Assembly (NCBI GenBank): GCA_949316235.1
Contig: OX438744.1
Location: 32,856,778 to 32,920,777 of the forward strand
DNA from: Oegoconia quadripuncta
Taxonomy: Eukaryota > Arthropoda > Insecta > Lepidoptera > Autostichidae
Length of the DNA: 64,000 bases
Direction: 5' to 3'
Part shown: piece after piece, positions 20,381-31,328 of the stretch
How positions within the stretch are numbered: position 1 is the stretch's first letter
Layout: each line of letters starts with the position of its first letter
The notes under the pieces: generated by a model
Seen by the model: the letters and a program-made list of their open reading frames with translations, nothing else
The model's database searches: none
What the model was told of the DNA's origin: nothing
Translations under genes and position numbers: made by a program

Positions 20381-20545
20381 GGTGGTTTGCTTTGTTTTGC
20401 TTGTTTACTTTGTATAGGTAATCGAAATTTTTTTTGATCGACTTCGACTAATGGTGAAAGTTGTTGGTAATCAGAAGTGAGTCACCTGTAAACAGGAATT
20501 ATGCGAGTTAAATTTCACCCTGTATAACTCATTATTCGTGACGTA
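20381..20545 (-). repeat. Single copy of repeat K, inverted
   Basis: Minus strand: TTATACAGGGTGAAATTTA through TACCTATACAAAGTAAACAA, matching the K unit with moderate divergence. Confidence 0.6.
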
Positions 20546-20791
20546 ATTGCGAATAGGAAGCGATATTTTTTGAAGCAGATTTTCGATAAATTATTAAGTT
20601 AGATATGATTGCCAACGGTATAGTCAGGTTCAAAATTGCAGTCATAGTCCAAGATCAAACGATATTTTTTTCCCTTTGTCGGTGGATACTGGCTTCCAAT
20701 CAGTCGCTTTGGAAGTCTATATAATGGTCGTTAGTGATCTAATAGCAGAAACGACTAGTGTCCACCGTGTAGCAGATGAGATGTGGTGTTA

Positions 20792-21040
20792 TCTTTTTTT
20801 TTTATGCACAACGGGTTAGCACTTGACCTCAATCACACCTGATGTTAAGTGAACATGAGGCCGAAGGTGGAAGCGTACTGACCCGAAAACCCAAATATTT
20901 GGGGAACTGGCTATCTTATCTCTGACAACCGGAACACAACAATGCTATTAACGTTGCTGTTTGGCGGCAGACTTTGATAAGATGGTGGTAGCGAGCCAGG
21001 CGGACATTTAAAATGCCCTACCACCAACCAAACCGAGAAA
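20792..21040 (-). mobile_element. SINE E, head truncated
   Basis: T-rich run then ATGCACAACGGGTTAGCACT; the body runs to CCAACCAAACCGAG at 21036 and the tRNA-like head is missing. Confidence 0.87.
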
Positions 21041-21054
21041 TTATCGTAAACCGA

Positions 21055-21240
21055 TTTGTACGTTTCAACGGCGATGGGCTCACCCCCTGCCACGTGTGCA
21101 TTTCTGTATATGTCATCAGGTGAACCGTGGATGTTGTTTCAATCATTAAACTCTTAATATTGGGTACACCCAAACACTATTGTTTGGGTTATATCTGACC
21201 ACCTCATTTGGGATAAATGTCGTGACTGTTTTTTTGTATA
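21055..21240 (+). repeat. Dispersed repeat J
   Basis: CGTTTCAACGGCGATGGGCT, CACGTGTGCATTTCTGTATA, GAACCGTGGATGTT as in other J copies. Confidence 0.65.
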
Positions 21241-21420
21241 TCATTTTTCGTATTCATTGGTTTTGTCAGTCGAAAGAGAGATTATGTATGACTAATCGAA
21301 TCATTCAATTTCCGGAAATCAATGTAGGTACATGATATATGAATAACAAACTCTTTGTACTTTTTTACCGCAAAAGTAATGTTTAGTAATAATAATAATA
21401 TGAGATATAATATAATATTA

Positions 21421-21644
21421 ATAATCTATCCTTGGACATATACACACAGCGCCATCTAGTTCCACAGTAAGCAACTATAGGCTTGTGTTGTGGATACCAG
21501 ATGGTTGATATACTACATAAATATATTTTTTTTTGTAAACAAATACTTATTATAAATGATACATCCATAACTCGGGTACACATGTCCGTAGTCATCACAC
21601 AAACGTATGCCCCTAGCGGAATTCGAACCCGCAACCTTTTGGGT
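21421..21644 (-). mobile_element. SINE A, 3' part; interrupted at its tRNA head
   Basis: Minus-strand SINE A up to the B box and CCTTTTGGGT, where the 3.3-kb element begins. The missing head lies at 24949-24994. Confidence 0.9.
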
Positions 21645-22029
21645 TGTAACGGACCAAGTCTCTTCGTTATGATTCACAAACATATTTTAGGCTAGCAACT
21701 TCGAATTTTATTTAGACTGCATTTTAAGATTAGATTAGATAATTTCTTCGCACAAAATGTAATACAATAATTGTTGTATTGCGGGGCAACTAATTATTAG
21801 TATGTGCAAACGTTTAAGTAACAGTCCATCTACTAATGAGAATTGTATCGAAATCGGAGCAGTAATTTCTGAGATAGGTTTATATAGACAGGCAAAGTGA
21901 GGAACGGAAACTATAGCATATTTGAGTGTAAATTTCCATACAACAAAACAAATTGCACCTAATTAAGGAGAAATAAACACCGGATTTTAAACATCTTGAG
22001 GAACCCTAATTCTATAGCGCAATAGAGGA

Positions 22030-22290
22030 AAGCCTCGGGTATCGCCAAAAGTCATACGTCATAACAAAAGAAGTTAGCTTGTGATCCATCGATCTTTCCA
22101 TAATCAAATTTACATTTTAAATATAGAAGGGAAGCCTCGGGCTGGTGTTCCATCGTTCTTTCTAGAATGAAATTCAAATTTTAAATATAGAAGGGACGCC
22201 TCGGGTGTCATCGAAAGTCTTGTGACGAAAACAGAAGAAGTGAATTTGTGTTCCATTGTTCTTTTCAAAATCAAAAATTCGAAATTTTCA
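22030..22290. repeat. Diverged tandem repeats upstream of TATA box
   Basis: Words GCCTCGGGT, AAATATAGAAGGGA and TTCCAT.GTTCTTT recur two to three times. Placed just upstream of the TATA box, they resemble U3 enhancer repeats. Confidence 0.6.
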
Positions 22291-22309
22291 CGGCGTCCTT
22301 TTGCGTGGG

Positions 22310-22317
22310 TATAAAAG
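22310..22317 (+). promoter_or_regulatory. TATA box of the 3.3-kb element
   Basis: TATAAAAG preceded by tandem repeats and followed by GC-richer sequence, consistent with an LTR promoter. Not experimentally supported. Confidence 0.5.
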
Positions 22318-22351
22318 GTGAGGGGGGGGAGAGACGCGGGATACTCGAGGG

Positions 22352-22600
22352 CGAATCACGACACGGTGAAGACGCAGAAGAAGTCGACGGACCACGGCAG
22401 AATTAATTCAAGATGCGGAGACTGTGATAGATAAGTGGAGATCAGAGCGGACATCCGGATTTACTAGGTGAGTAGTTGATTACTCCTGGACGGATCGCGA
22501 CGCAGTGAAGACGAAGAAGAAGTCGACGGACCACGGCAGATTTGGTTCGGGATGCGGAGACAGTGATGCGATCTCAAGAGAATTCCTGTCTATCTTACGG
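22352..22600. repeat. 139-bp tandem duplication
   Basis: CGAATCACGACACGGTGAAG at 22352 and CGGATCGCGACGCAGTGAAG at 22491 start two copies. Both contain GAAGTCGACGGACCACGGCA. Between them, 22438-22490 resembles 34518-34568 (GAGATCAG.GCGG.CATCCGG). Confidence 0.8.
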
Positions 22601-22973
22601 AAATTACGCTTTGAGGAGTTCAAGAATTGGCGGCGCGTCTCGAAGAAAGAAGATTTCATCGCAAGTAACTCAGACCCGAGGGTCGATTCAAATGTTTCAT
22701 GTTTCAGTTTCTTCGTACCCCCCCTTAACCGCTTCTGGGCTCCTTGGAGACTAGGGTCAAGATGCACTGAAAGGAGTGTCTAGCCTGATGTTGTCCGTTA
22801 CAAAATATAACCCCAGTTAAGCATACATTACACTAGAGTCTTACACCGCAGTGCTAAGAGACATTCCACACAACGAGTTTAAGGGCCGCGCGGTTCTAGT
22901 ATACACGGCTAGTTAAAAACAATTTACACTTGAGTTAAGATTTAGTTGAATTTACTATAGGCTAGGTCGATTC

Positions 22974-23200
22974 GGTTCGCTTTCTGTCTAGAAAGTTATT
23001 TGTTTATAACAGCTGTAAATTAGGGAGAATAGGGAATAGATAGACGTTACCCGACATGCTAAAATGGGTTCGCTACCTGTCTAGTAAGCTATTTGTCTAT
23101 ATCGGTCGCTAGTTAGGGAGAGCAGGCAATTTTTAGACGTTACCCGACATGTTAAGACAGGTTCGCTATCTGATTAAACATTGCATTATAAACAGCTATA
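22974..23200. repeat. 93-bp tandem repeat, two units plus a partial third
   Basis: GGTTCGC followed by CTGTCTAG recurs at 22974, 23067 and 23160. ACGTTACCCGACATG closes each of the first two units. Confidence 0.88.
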
Positions 23201-24948
23201 AGTCTGAGAGTGTGAATAGTAGGTATCATATATGTTTGGAGACTAAGCTAGTAATATTCGAGGCATTCTCGTAGGAAGACGACCAGGTTATAAGGGAAAG
23301 GGGGTAGTGGGCGACAGGTTTTAAGCCTTTAGCAGTGAGTTGTTTAGGTTAGATAGCCCGACGAAGAGCATTCAGAATGCAAAGACTGAATTATTTTTGA
23401 TTTGAGGACTCGGCCTTCCGAGTTATTGAGGCGCAGAAATTAATAGACCCAATTTGTCTAATAAACATTCGTGACGCTACCTGTATTAATCCTACTTAAT
23501 GAAATCGTCGTCGGGAAGCCTCTCAGATATTTGAAGATAGTGGGAGTCATTCCGGAGCAGGCTGAGCAGACTCCTAGGGAGGTTCCTTGCCCAAAGGTAT
23601 AGGGACTGACCTAAATATAAATGACAGCCATTTTCCTTAAATATACTTGGGAAATTCCGATGTTACGATTTATCTAAGGTAATTTTACCTGGAACGTACT
23701 GAACAGCTGAACTATTGCGTAGTTAAGTTTCATTTACCTACACAAGGATAGCTTGATCCATCCGTTTGTGTTTATCTATATTTTTATCCTATATTTATTG
23801 TATTTGAGCCAACCAGTCAAGAGCTGAACTGAAAACCGAATCAGGTACGACCGCTTAAAGAATGAATTATACAGTTAAATTTACTGAATTTATAGCTTGA
23901 AATAATAAGCTAATTTTGTTGTACGTTACTAATTAGGACAGGCTGAGCAGTTCCTATTAGCCTCTCTTCTGCTAGAGAACGTAGAAGATGCTAACTACTT
24001 CATGTTGGTAATATACAGCAACATAAGCCATAAGGGCCAAGCAGAGCAATGCCCTTTATATAGCGAATTCCAGAGAATGATGGAATAGCTAATCTTCAAC
24101 TAACTGTGATGGGTGAAACACATCATAGTTTTCTAATCCTCGAAACTATCATTTGAGAGGTCGAATCTGATTTAGTACATCTATTTCGTTATATATATTT
24201 ATTACCAATATCTAAGTTTTATGTCCTCTTATAGAGATAAGTCGTCATATCTGACAGACACTGTTTGAGTGATTAAAGGCTCTTCTCCCATAAATTAAGG
24301 AATGTTAGCGGCAGACGGCTACCCCGTCCGGAGACGCGGCCGATGGTAGCTGGCTATGATCAGCGGAAGGTTACTTCCGGAGCGGGGAGGGGCTCCTACT
24401 TTACCGCTCCAAAACTAGTTTGTTTACTAGTCTAATTAATGTTATAAAGTTCCAAGTGGTATCTGGACAGTCAGGGTTCCTAGGTCCAATAAGAGAATGC
24501 TCTATACTAATTTATCCAAGGTATTAGATAGAGCTTCCTAGATTCAGTAGGGTTAGTAGGGTAATCATTTCAGATTCCGTCAGGCATTGTTCTGTAGACC
24601 AATTAGTTAGGGATTAGAAATACATAGCCAATAGGTAGTGAGAAGTTAGTTAGATAAGCATTTTTTACGTTCCTAAAAGGATTTGGTTTACTATCGGACA
24701 CAACGTAGCACTAGACGAATCACAAGGCCATATATAATTCAGAAACCATTCCAAATGTCTATACGTACTTAGTTACTTTTTAGGGTTCCGTAGGTAAAAT
24801 GGTTCTCACGCGAGAGTTCCGTAGGTAGGTAAATTAGAGGCGGTTAATTAGGTAGGCTAAAGGTGTGGCGTGTTACAGTCATTTATTATAATCATCCATC
24901 CGGGATGGAAGCAAGGGATTGGGAGGGCTTTAGGGGGGGGGCGTTACA

Positions 24949-24994
24949 GGGTGTAGTGGTCAGAGTTGGCAACCACTACACCAAACAGGTCGTC
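24949..24994 (-). mobile_element. SINE A, displaced tRNA head
   Basis: GGGTGTAGTGGTCAGAGTTG to CCAAACAGGTCGTC completes the SINE A begun at 21421. Confidence 0.9.
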
Positions 24995-25892
24995 GTTTTG
25001 TATGTATACTTTCAGCAGTACGTACCGTGGCTGATATGACGATGGTGACTAGTTTTTTAAAATAATTTATGATGACAAACGGACAGAAATCGAAAGTTTG
25101 CAATTTTTAGCGTAATAAAAAAAAAGATGCATTTTGAGCGACATCTTTACAATTCCGTTTACAGCGGAACCTTAAAAAAGTTAAGGCTGCATTTAATGCG
25201 CCATAAAGGCGGAGGAAATTAAGTTTAGTTAGCAACCCCGAGGGCAATCCGGCGGTTAATTTGATAGGTACTGACAAACGACGGCCATTAACGTAGGTTA
25301 AGTGATAAGAGATAAGGTAGCTTTATTGATATTGGACAGGATGGAGGGCTAAGGGTCTTGACCCCCCTCCGCTTCACCGCTAAACCATAACCAAATCACT
25401 AAGTGCTCTTAAATTTAATCAAGGAAAAATACACATTTTCTTAACCTCCCAAAAACGACGGGGGCCCCCGATGAAAAACGGCGGGTGTTATGTGTTTGAT
25501 GGGGTTGAGTGGGGTTTATTTATGGAAGACTACACGAGGGGACTAATTTGCGATGTTTGATGAAAAACGGTTAAGCCGTTTCGACGATATTTAGCTTTAA
25601 ACACTATCTTTTACCTTTACGATATTCAAATTGAAATTTAAAAAATATGTTTCGGAAGATAAAATTACCACTTGAGAACGTCACATTTTTTAATTTAATA
25701 TTAAAATTATTGACTCTAAAAAGCTGACTCCCCAGATTAAATTAGACTGAATATCGCCGAGCGGCCTATGTCCATATAATCATTTGTAGCATAGGAGTAA
25801 GGAATGATAATGGATATCTATATATGTAGGTACCTTCCTTATTAAAACAATAAAGCGTATTTGATTTGATTGATTGATGGATTGATATCTAA
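24995..25892. other. No gene; old repeats (family M)
   Basis: At about 25450-25620 there are words of repeat M (GGGTGTTATGTGTTTGATGG; GAAAAACGGTTAAGCCGTTT), also at 33015, 34025, 51880 and 61425. A LINE-type tail (AATAAAGCGTATTTGATTTG) ends at about 25880. Confidence 0.5.
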
Positions 25893-26085
25893 TGGTATAC
25901 CAAATTACACTACCCCGAAAAACGTTTGACCCAAGAACGTTTGATCGAAAACCGAGTGCATTGCGGAGTTTGTCCATCATTAAAATTTTTCATTAAAACC
26001 AACTCCACAATGTACTTGGCCTACGATCAAACGTTCTTCGGTTGACTGAAGAACGTTTTTCAGGATAGTGTAATTCGGTATACCA
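25893..26085. mobile_element. Palindromic MITE, 193 bp
   Basis: TGGTATACCAAATTACACTA at the left matches the complement of TAGTGTAATTCGGTATACCA at the right. Inner words AAAAACGTT and GAACGTTTGATCG are also inverted, so most of the element folds on itself. No coding sequence. Confidence 0.85.
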
Positions 26086-26394
26086 TATACTCCAACGATA
26101 ATATACATATTGTCACTAAGTGGACATCACTGTACGCTGTAGGTCACGATTGTATACCTAAACGCTCATTCGTTGACCCACAGACATAGTCCACGTTCGA
26201 CCCGCTCATTACCGTGACACGCCCAACGCGTCATCCCCGTGTGTCATTCCTGCCATGTTACGGTGCCCCTCATTCTGTTTGCGGTGGATTTGTGGAGCAA
26301 AACATCAAACCAATGCTCTGTTTTATATGAATATATATGGTTGCTATGACGATTAGGCAAAGCAGTAAAGCAGGTGACTTTTGCTACGTTACAG

Positions 26395-26600
26395 ATGATA
26401 TACGCTTTTTTAACTTTATACCTGAGAATATCATTAATCTAACTGAGAAAAAATTTAAAGATCATATCAAAATAACATTAGCAAAAAAAGGTTATTATAA
26501 AATTAGTGACTGCCTGAATGACAAACACGCTTGGTGTACTTCGACCAGCTCCCCAAAATTATAAGATTGTATTAGTTATATACTTTATTTAAAAAAAAAA
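26395..26600 (+). mobile_element. LINE C-terminus, 5'-truncated (family I)
   Basis: The frame reads FFNFIPENIINLTEKKFKDH, then KKGYYKISDCLNDKHAW, the last part of the CR1/Jockey-like ORF2 also seen at 12300 and 53220. Confidence 0.75.
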
Positions 26601-26805
26601 GAGGACAACAATGATCCTGTGGGTTTTTTGCGCCGCTTCTTTTCCCACAGATGATTTCCCTTTCCGAAGCGGTAGTAGCTTGGACATACTGACTGACAGA
26701 TAAATGCAATAAACCGTTTTTTATTTCCAGTAGATTTAAATTGACATTCAACAAATGATATCATGTATCTTACGTTGAAATAAATGCTTGAAGTTTGAAT
26801 GATTT
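26600..26805. repeat. Dispersed repeat N
   Basis: GCGCCGCTTCTTTTCCCACA, CCGAAGCGGTAGTAGCTTGG and AAATTGACATTCAACAAATG, shared with 36890-37075 and 50835-50975. Probably a LINE 3' region. Confidence 0.7.
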
Positions 26806-27467
26806 CATTAATCGTTTGTCTAATTGTTGGCCAGTTGCATAAATAGTGCCCCCGAAATATACAAGTTCCATGAACAATACTGTACTGTACCGTATAGGTA
26901 CAAATAGTAAATAAAGACACTCTGGAATTTAGCTAGATCACTATAATGATTTAAAATTGAGTTTGAGGAAGTGTGATTGGATGTGTCAATGTGTGTATGC
27001 CCAACAGTGGACCTGCACAGTATGTAGGCATGTGTGTGTAGTAAAGTTGTCTGTCGAAGCACTAGCGTACACAAGTACTTACTTCAAAAACAACGAAGTT
27101 ATTAATATGCCTTTATGAAAAGGAGCAGCGGAGACGAGAGAGGATGAGCTCATAGATTATTATTATATCTTTATTATTATATCTTTATTGCTCATCAAAA
27201 TCTACCCAAAATGTACATTCAACTTACATATCCATACAAAGTAAATAAACATCAATTGTACTACTTAGAAGGTTTAGCAAAATTTTAAATACAGGTAAGA
27301 TCATGGTGGACTGATACCTGAACTAGGATAAATCCTGTGTCTCAAGTTATCAGTCCTCCACCCCTAAGATATCGTAAACAAAGGGTACCTTAAATTAATT
27401 CATACTAAATAGTAGCAATAGAAGATTAACTTAACTAAGTAGTGATGCGCACGCATAGTAAAAGTAG
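26806..27467. other. No gene; LINE-tail-like words and unclassified sequence
   Basis: Around 27160-27200 a short duplication of TTATTATTATATCTTTATT occurs. No coding sequence supported. Confidence 0.35.
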
Positions 27468-27682
27468 ATGAATGATTGGTGTAGTGGATAGTGACCCTGT
27501 CAGAGAAACCAACGGTTGCGGGTTCGAATCCCGCAACGGGTAAATGTTTGTGTGATGAATATGAACATTTATTCCTGAGTCATGGATGATTATAAATATT
27601 TATGTATGTATATTCGTTATCTAGTATCCTTAGTACAAGCTTTGCTTAGTTTGGGACTAGATGATTGGTGTATAATTCGTTA
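27468..27682 (+). mobile_element. SINE B, full length
   Basis: GATTGGTGTAGTGGATAGTG head, B box GGTTCGAATCC, and end TTTGGGACTAGATGATTGGT. Confidence 0.92.
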
Positions 27683-27844
27683 AATTTTAAAAAGAAAAGA
27701 AAAGAAAGATGAATCAATAGACATAAGTACATGTATGTATGTGCTATATGTGTGTAATTAGGCACAGTATAAGCACAATTTTTTTATATTTTCAAAATAG
27801 CTGTGTTCCACTTTATATATTCCAGTATCATATAAGTACATGTA

Positions 27845-27950
27845 ACAACGTCTATGGGCTCACCTTATGCGTGCATTTCTGTATATTGAAAAAGATTAAC
27901 CGTGGATGTTTCGAGCATTAAATTTTTTATGTTTGCAACTTTGGTATTCC
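27845..27950 (+). repeat. Dispersed repeat J, fragment
   Basis: ATGGGCTCACC, GCGTGCATTTCTGTATATTG and CCGTGGATGTTTCGAGCATT match other J copies. Confidence 0.5.
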
Positions 27951-28240
27951 ATGCTTATTATTTAATTTCACAATAATTAATCTCAACTATGAAATCAAAC
28001 CGCAACCTCCATAACTGCTGTATAATGATGGTGATCACTGAACCAAAAAGATTAATTAGCTGTCACGCGGAGAGTAGAGTCTGCAGCCCGATTTATTATC
28101 GAAAGTGATACCGTTTTAAAATACTACCGTTTAATTAACTATTAAATTAATGTTTTAATTTGTTTCAGGTATGAAAAACGGGTTAAATTGTCACTCATGT
28201 ATGTATGTACCTACTCTTTATGTAGTTAACAATAGACTCT

Positions 28241-28572
28241 CCGCCTCTGTGGCTCAATGTAAACAACATTTGATTTACGATTCGGAGGTCGCGGGTTCGA
28301 TTCCCATGTACCCCTGTTTAAGTACTCGGTTTGGTTGGTGGTAGGGCATTTTAAATGTCCGCCTGGCTAGCTACCACCATCTTATCTAAATCTACCGCCA
28401 AGCAGCAATGTTAATAGGATTGTTGTGTTCCGGTTGTCAGAGATAAGATAGTCAGTCCCCTAAGTGTGTTGGGGTTTCCGGGTCAGGTTGCTTCCACCTT
28501 CGACCTCATCTTCACTTAACATCAGGTGTGATTGAGGTCAAGTATCAACCCGTTATGCATAAAAAAAAAAAA
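28241..28572 (+). mobile_element. SINE E, full length
   Basis: Head CCGCCTCTGTGGCTCAATGT and end CCCGTTATGCATAAAAAAA. The region after the B box carries a small deletion (CCCATGTACCCC). Confidence 0.9.
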
Positions 28573-28809
28573 CCTTTCTGAGGTCATATCGGAGATGGAA
28601 AACCTTGCGACGGGTCGTAGGGATCCACCTGGGATGCTGATGGTATATGGAGGTGATGAGGGGTGGTTGGGCGGCGTGAGAGGTGTAGCAGGGTCGTGGA
28701 CTTCGCACCTATCGGTCCAGCATACTTGACAGGAGATGGCGGTGTATAAACAACCCCGGAATAAGCTGAAAGTCTGTAGCACACAAACGTCACTTTTAGA
28801 ATAAATTAG
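28573..28809. other. Unclassified GC-richer stretch
   Basis: Opposing short frames, no motif recognised. GC-richer than its surroundings, so probably an old element rather than intergenic background. Confidence 0.35.
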
Positions 28810-29165
28810 GTCCTTACCTATGAAATTGGCGTTTTGTATGAAGAATTTCATCAAGACTGTTTTCTCCATACAAATATTTTTGATTTTTTTTTGGGATCGG
28901 CAAATCCAAATTTAGCCCAACTTTGTGTGTTTTATCGGATAACATTATAAGTTAAGTATAGGCAGCGTTAATTTTTAAAAGTAACCGCTTTATAAAAGTG
29001 TCAGCGAATCTAAGAAATGATTATGGGAAGCACATGAAAAGAGCCCTGTTCACAAAAGTGAACATAATAAATAATAATCACATAATAATAAAAAAAAATT
29101 ATTATGTGATTTAGCCGAAAAATTAAAAAATATTTCATGTGAAACCTTGAAATAATATTCCATTT
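28810..29165 (+). mobile_element. TIR element L, one end missing
   Basis: TCCTTACCTATGAAATTGGC matches the terminal repeat of the complete copy at 46720-47132. The interior is shared in opposite orientation, and the other end is lost after TCCATTTTCCAAATAAA. An inserted AT palindrome (AATCACATAATAAT) lies at 29070-29110. Confidence 0.8.
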
Positions 29166-29198
29166 TCCAAATAAAATACAAATTATTTTTATTTTTAT

Positions 29199-29300
29199 TC
29201 CCGATGTTTATATAAATATTTATGTATGTTTATCCGTTATCTAGTATCCATAGTAGGTACAAGCTTTGCTTAGTTTGTTCGAAATATTTATTTATTATTA
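29199..29300 (+). mobile_element. SINE B 3' fragment
   Basis: GTTTATCCGTTATCTAGTAT to TTTGCTTAGTTTG, then a deletion of the ACTAGATGAT part and the terminal CGAAATATTTATT. Confidence 0.75.
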
Positions 29301-30085
29301 TTATTTAATAATAGTTGGAGTTGACGTAGTTCCGGAATGCCAACCTAAGATCTAAGCGAAAAATTCACCGTCCGCTAGGCTAAACAAAATTTAGGTCGTT
29401 CCGAGTGTCCCGCAGTGTAACTGGTCCCGTGGCGTACATTTATCCACGCAGTGTAATCAATTTGTTCGCGATGCCGGCTGACTTTTATATACGCACACTA
29501 CAGCGCGGATACAAGTTTTATGCCCAAGTTTTTAGTTCCGTTTTCCTTTGTGCCCGTAATTTCGACAAGGAACGATATTTTTTTTATCGTTTAATGTTTA
29601 TGTGTGCACTAAAATATTTATTATGACACATTTTTTTATAGGCGTGAGTCTTCAGGATGTCGAGGCTTCTGTCAAGCAGCGACAGGCACAAATTATTTAA
29701 TGGTATAATTATTTCTGAACAAACAGAATAATGATGCACCTTATGATTAATTATCTGCAAACATTTTAATTTCGTTTATACATTTCCTTATCAATAAACT
29801 TGTTATTTATTTAATTAGACAATGACAGTTCAGAGATCTGTTTTAATGTTTTTAAATATGAAGAGTTAATATAGATTTTTTGATCAAAAGGAGGTTTTGT
29901 CTGGAGTTGGTCCACAACATCCGAAATTCAAAACAAATGCAAAATGTCGAATACTGGCTTAATATGTGTCAGAGGTCCGTGCGATTTTTGGAATTTGTTA
30001 TAAATGCAAGTTTAACTTTTAGCTTTATATCCAATTATTAATACATACTCGTAATAAGTGCCTCAACTCATATTAACGCAGTTTT
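29301..30085. other. No gene; AT-rich unclassified sequence
   Basis: Short frames without motifs. Nothing supported. Confidence 0.35.
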
Positions 30086-30087
30086 CC

Positions 30088-30275
30088 TAAAACCAGCGCT
30101 ATGATTCGTCACAGCATGAGCTAAGTGCTAACCCATTTTTGCACGCCGCAACACGTGACAGCATTGTGTGCATTTTATTAATAATTTCTATTTCTTTTTT
30201 AGCTATAATTTACTACTTCTTTGTTTTTGTATCGTGTTGTGGCGTTCATAATAAATTATTTTTATTATTAAAAGA
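30088..30275 (+). mobile_element. Short retroelement Q
   Basis: CCTAAAACCAGCGCTATGAT, CTAACCCATTTTTGCACGCC and the A+T tail TTCATAATAAATTATTTTTA. A second copy is at 40162-40345. The start resembles that of element G (CTGAAAACCAGCG), but the bodies differ. Confidence 0.7.
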
Positions 30276-30429
30276 CATTGGGCCAGCGTGGTGGAAGGCC
30301 TGTAATGGGATGTTTACGGGTTGTTGATGATGATTTTTAATAGAGTTGTTTGATGTGTTTGGCTGATGTTGTACCCTTTCGGCAGTTTTCTGATTATTCA
30401 AGATACAATTATTTATTTAGTAACTATTT

Positions 30430-31076
30430 TCCCGCCCGGTTCGTCTACGTGGAATAACTTTATCGCAGAAATTTTTTTATCCCGCGGGAACTACTCACTT
30501 TATCGAGATAAAAAATCCTATCTTATAATCCAGGGTATGTTCTACCTATAAACCAAATTTGATCCAAATCGGTCCATCTGTTTCGGCGTGATTAAGCAAC
30601 AAATAAACAAACAAACTCCAGAGTCGTAATAGCTTTTTGTAGTGCGTTGCTCCCGTACAAGGTGTGGCTTCGGATGCTCGCTGCAGGCTGTGGCGGCAAA
30701 GATACTATTTTGCGTCGTTCCTCCCGCTCAAGGAGTCTCTACCTCCTGGACACGATTTGCCATGGCCAACATTGAAATCCTTAAATCGGCATCGAACTCA
30801 GGTTGGCCGCAGCAAAGATAATCTGTGCAGGTGGGGCTTCTCCGATGGCGGAAGTGATCGATGCGAGTGCGGACTCCTCACAGACAATGGATCACGTATT
30901 GTCTTGCTCCGCGTGTCCTGACAGCTGCACCTTTGACGACCTCCTTAACGCCACAGACAGTGCTGTTAGAGTGGCTAAGTTTTGGTCCAATTAAATTTGA
31001 AACTTGCCTCGACACGAAAAGAAGAAGAAGAAGAAGAACAAAGAAACATCCAAACTTTTGCATTTATAATATTAGT
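30430..31076 (-). mobile_element. Helitron-like copy split by a LINE
   Basis: The hairpin end and CCCGCGGGAACTACTCACTT part (30430-30617) and the distal end CATCCAAACTTTTGCATTTA-TAATATTAGTTAG (31040-31076) flank LINE sequence. The break is in the ACAAACAAAC run. Confidence 0.65.
30620..31040 (+). mobile_element. LINE 3' end inserted in a Helitron-like copy
   Basis: Two frames joined by one frameshift: TLKSLNRHRTQVGRSKDNLC-RWGFSDGG, then QTMDHVLSCSACP and DDLLNATDSAVRVAKFWSN. This is the zinc-knuckle-like C-terminal end of a Jockey/R1-type LINE, followed by a (GAA)n tail. Confidence 0.78.
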
Positions 31077-31082
31077 TAGACT

Positions 31083-31238
31083 AGTTACTTTATCGGGATA
31101 AAATCCTATGTCTTAATCCAGAGTATATTCTATCTATATACCAAATTTCACCCAAATCCGTTCATCCGTTTCGCCGTGATTGAGCAACAAACAAACAAAC
31201 ATCCAAACTTTCGCATTTACAATATTAGTAAAGATAGT
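31083..31238 (-). mobile_element. Helitron-like copy, truncated
   Basis: CTTTATCGGGATAAAATCCT, ACCAAATTTCACCCAAATCC, CGTTTCGCCGTGATTGAGCA and CATCCAAACTTTCGCATTTA. The hairpin end is missing. Confidence 0.65.
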
Positions 31239-31328
31239 TATTCCTTCGCATTGTAGAGCGACGTCGACTGTACTTAAAGGTATGTAGGTCATCATCATCA
31301 CTTTCCTGCCCTCATCGGCATCGGGATC

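Larger units (their letters stand above)
21645..24948. mobile_element. 3.3-kb TG...CA element (solo-LTR-like or non-autonomous LTR element)
   Basis: Starts TGTAACGGACC and ends GGGCGTTACA (7-bp inverted ends TGTAACG/CGTTACA). It is flanked by GGGT at 21641-21644 and 24949-24952, a 4-bp target duplication inside a SINE A. No frame has coding character. Promoter-like layout: diverged tandem repeats at about 22030-22290, TATA box TATAAAAG at 22310-22317, then a 139-bp tandem duplication (22352 and 22491) and 93-bp units (22974, 23067, 23160). I find no direct repeat of one end at the other, so it is not a full LTR element. A solo LTR this long would be unusual; a TIR DNA element is the alternative. 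Confidence 0.7.

Noticed and set aside
22480..22783. Overlapping frames of 70-95 residues on both strands near 22.5 kb
   Set aside because: They lie in the tandemly repeated leader-like part of the 3.3-kb element, overlap on opposite strands and show no motif.
21645..24948. Full LTR retrotransposon with paired LTRs
   Set aside because: No direct repeat of the first few hundred bases at the other end and no gag or pol frames.
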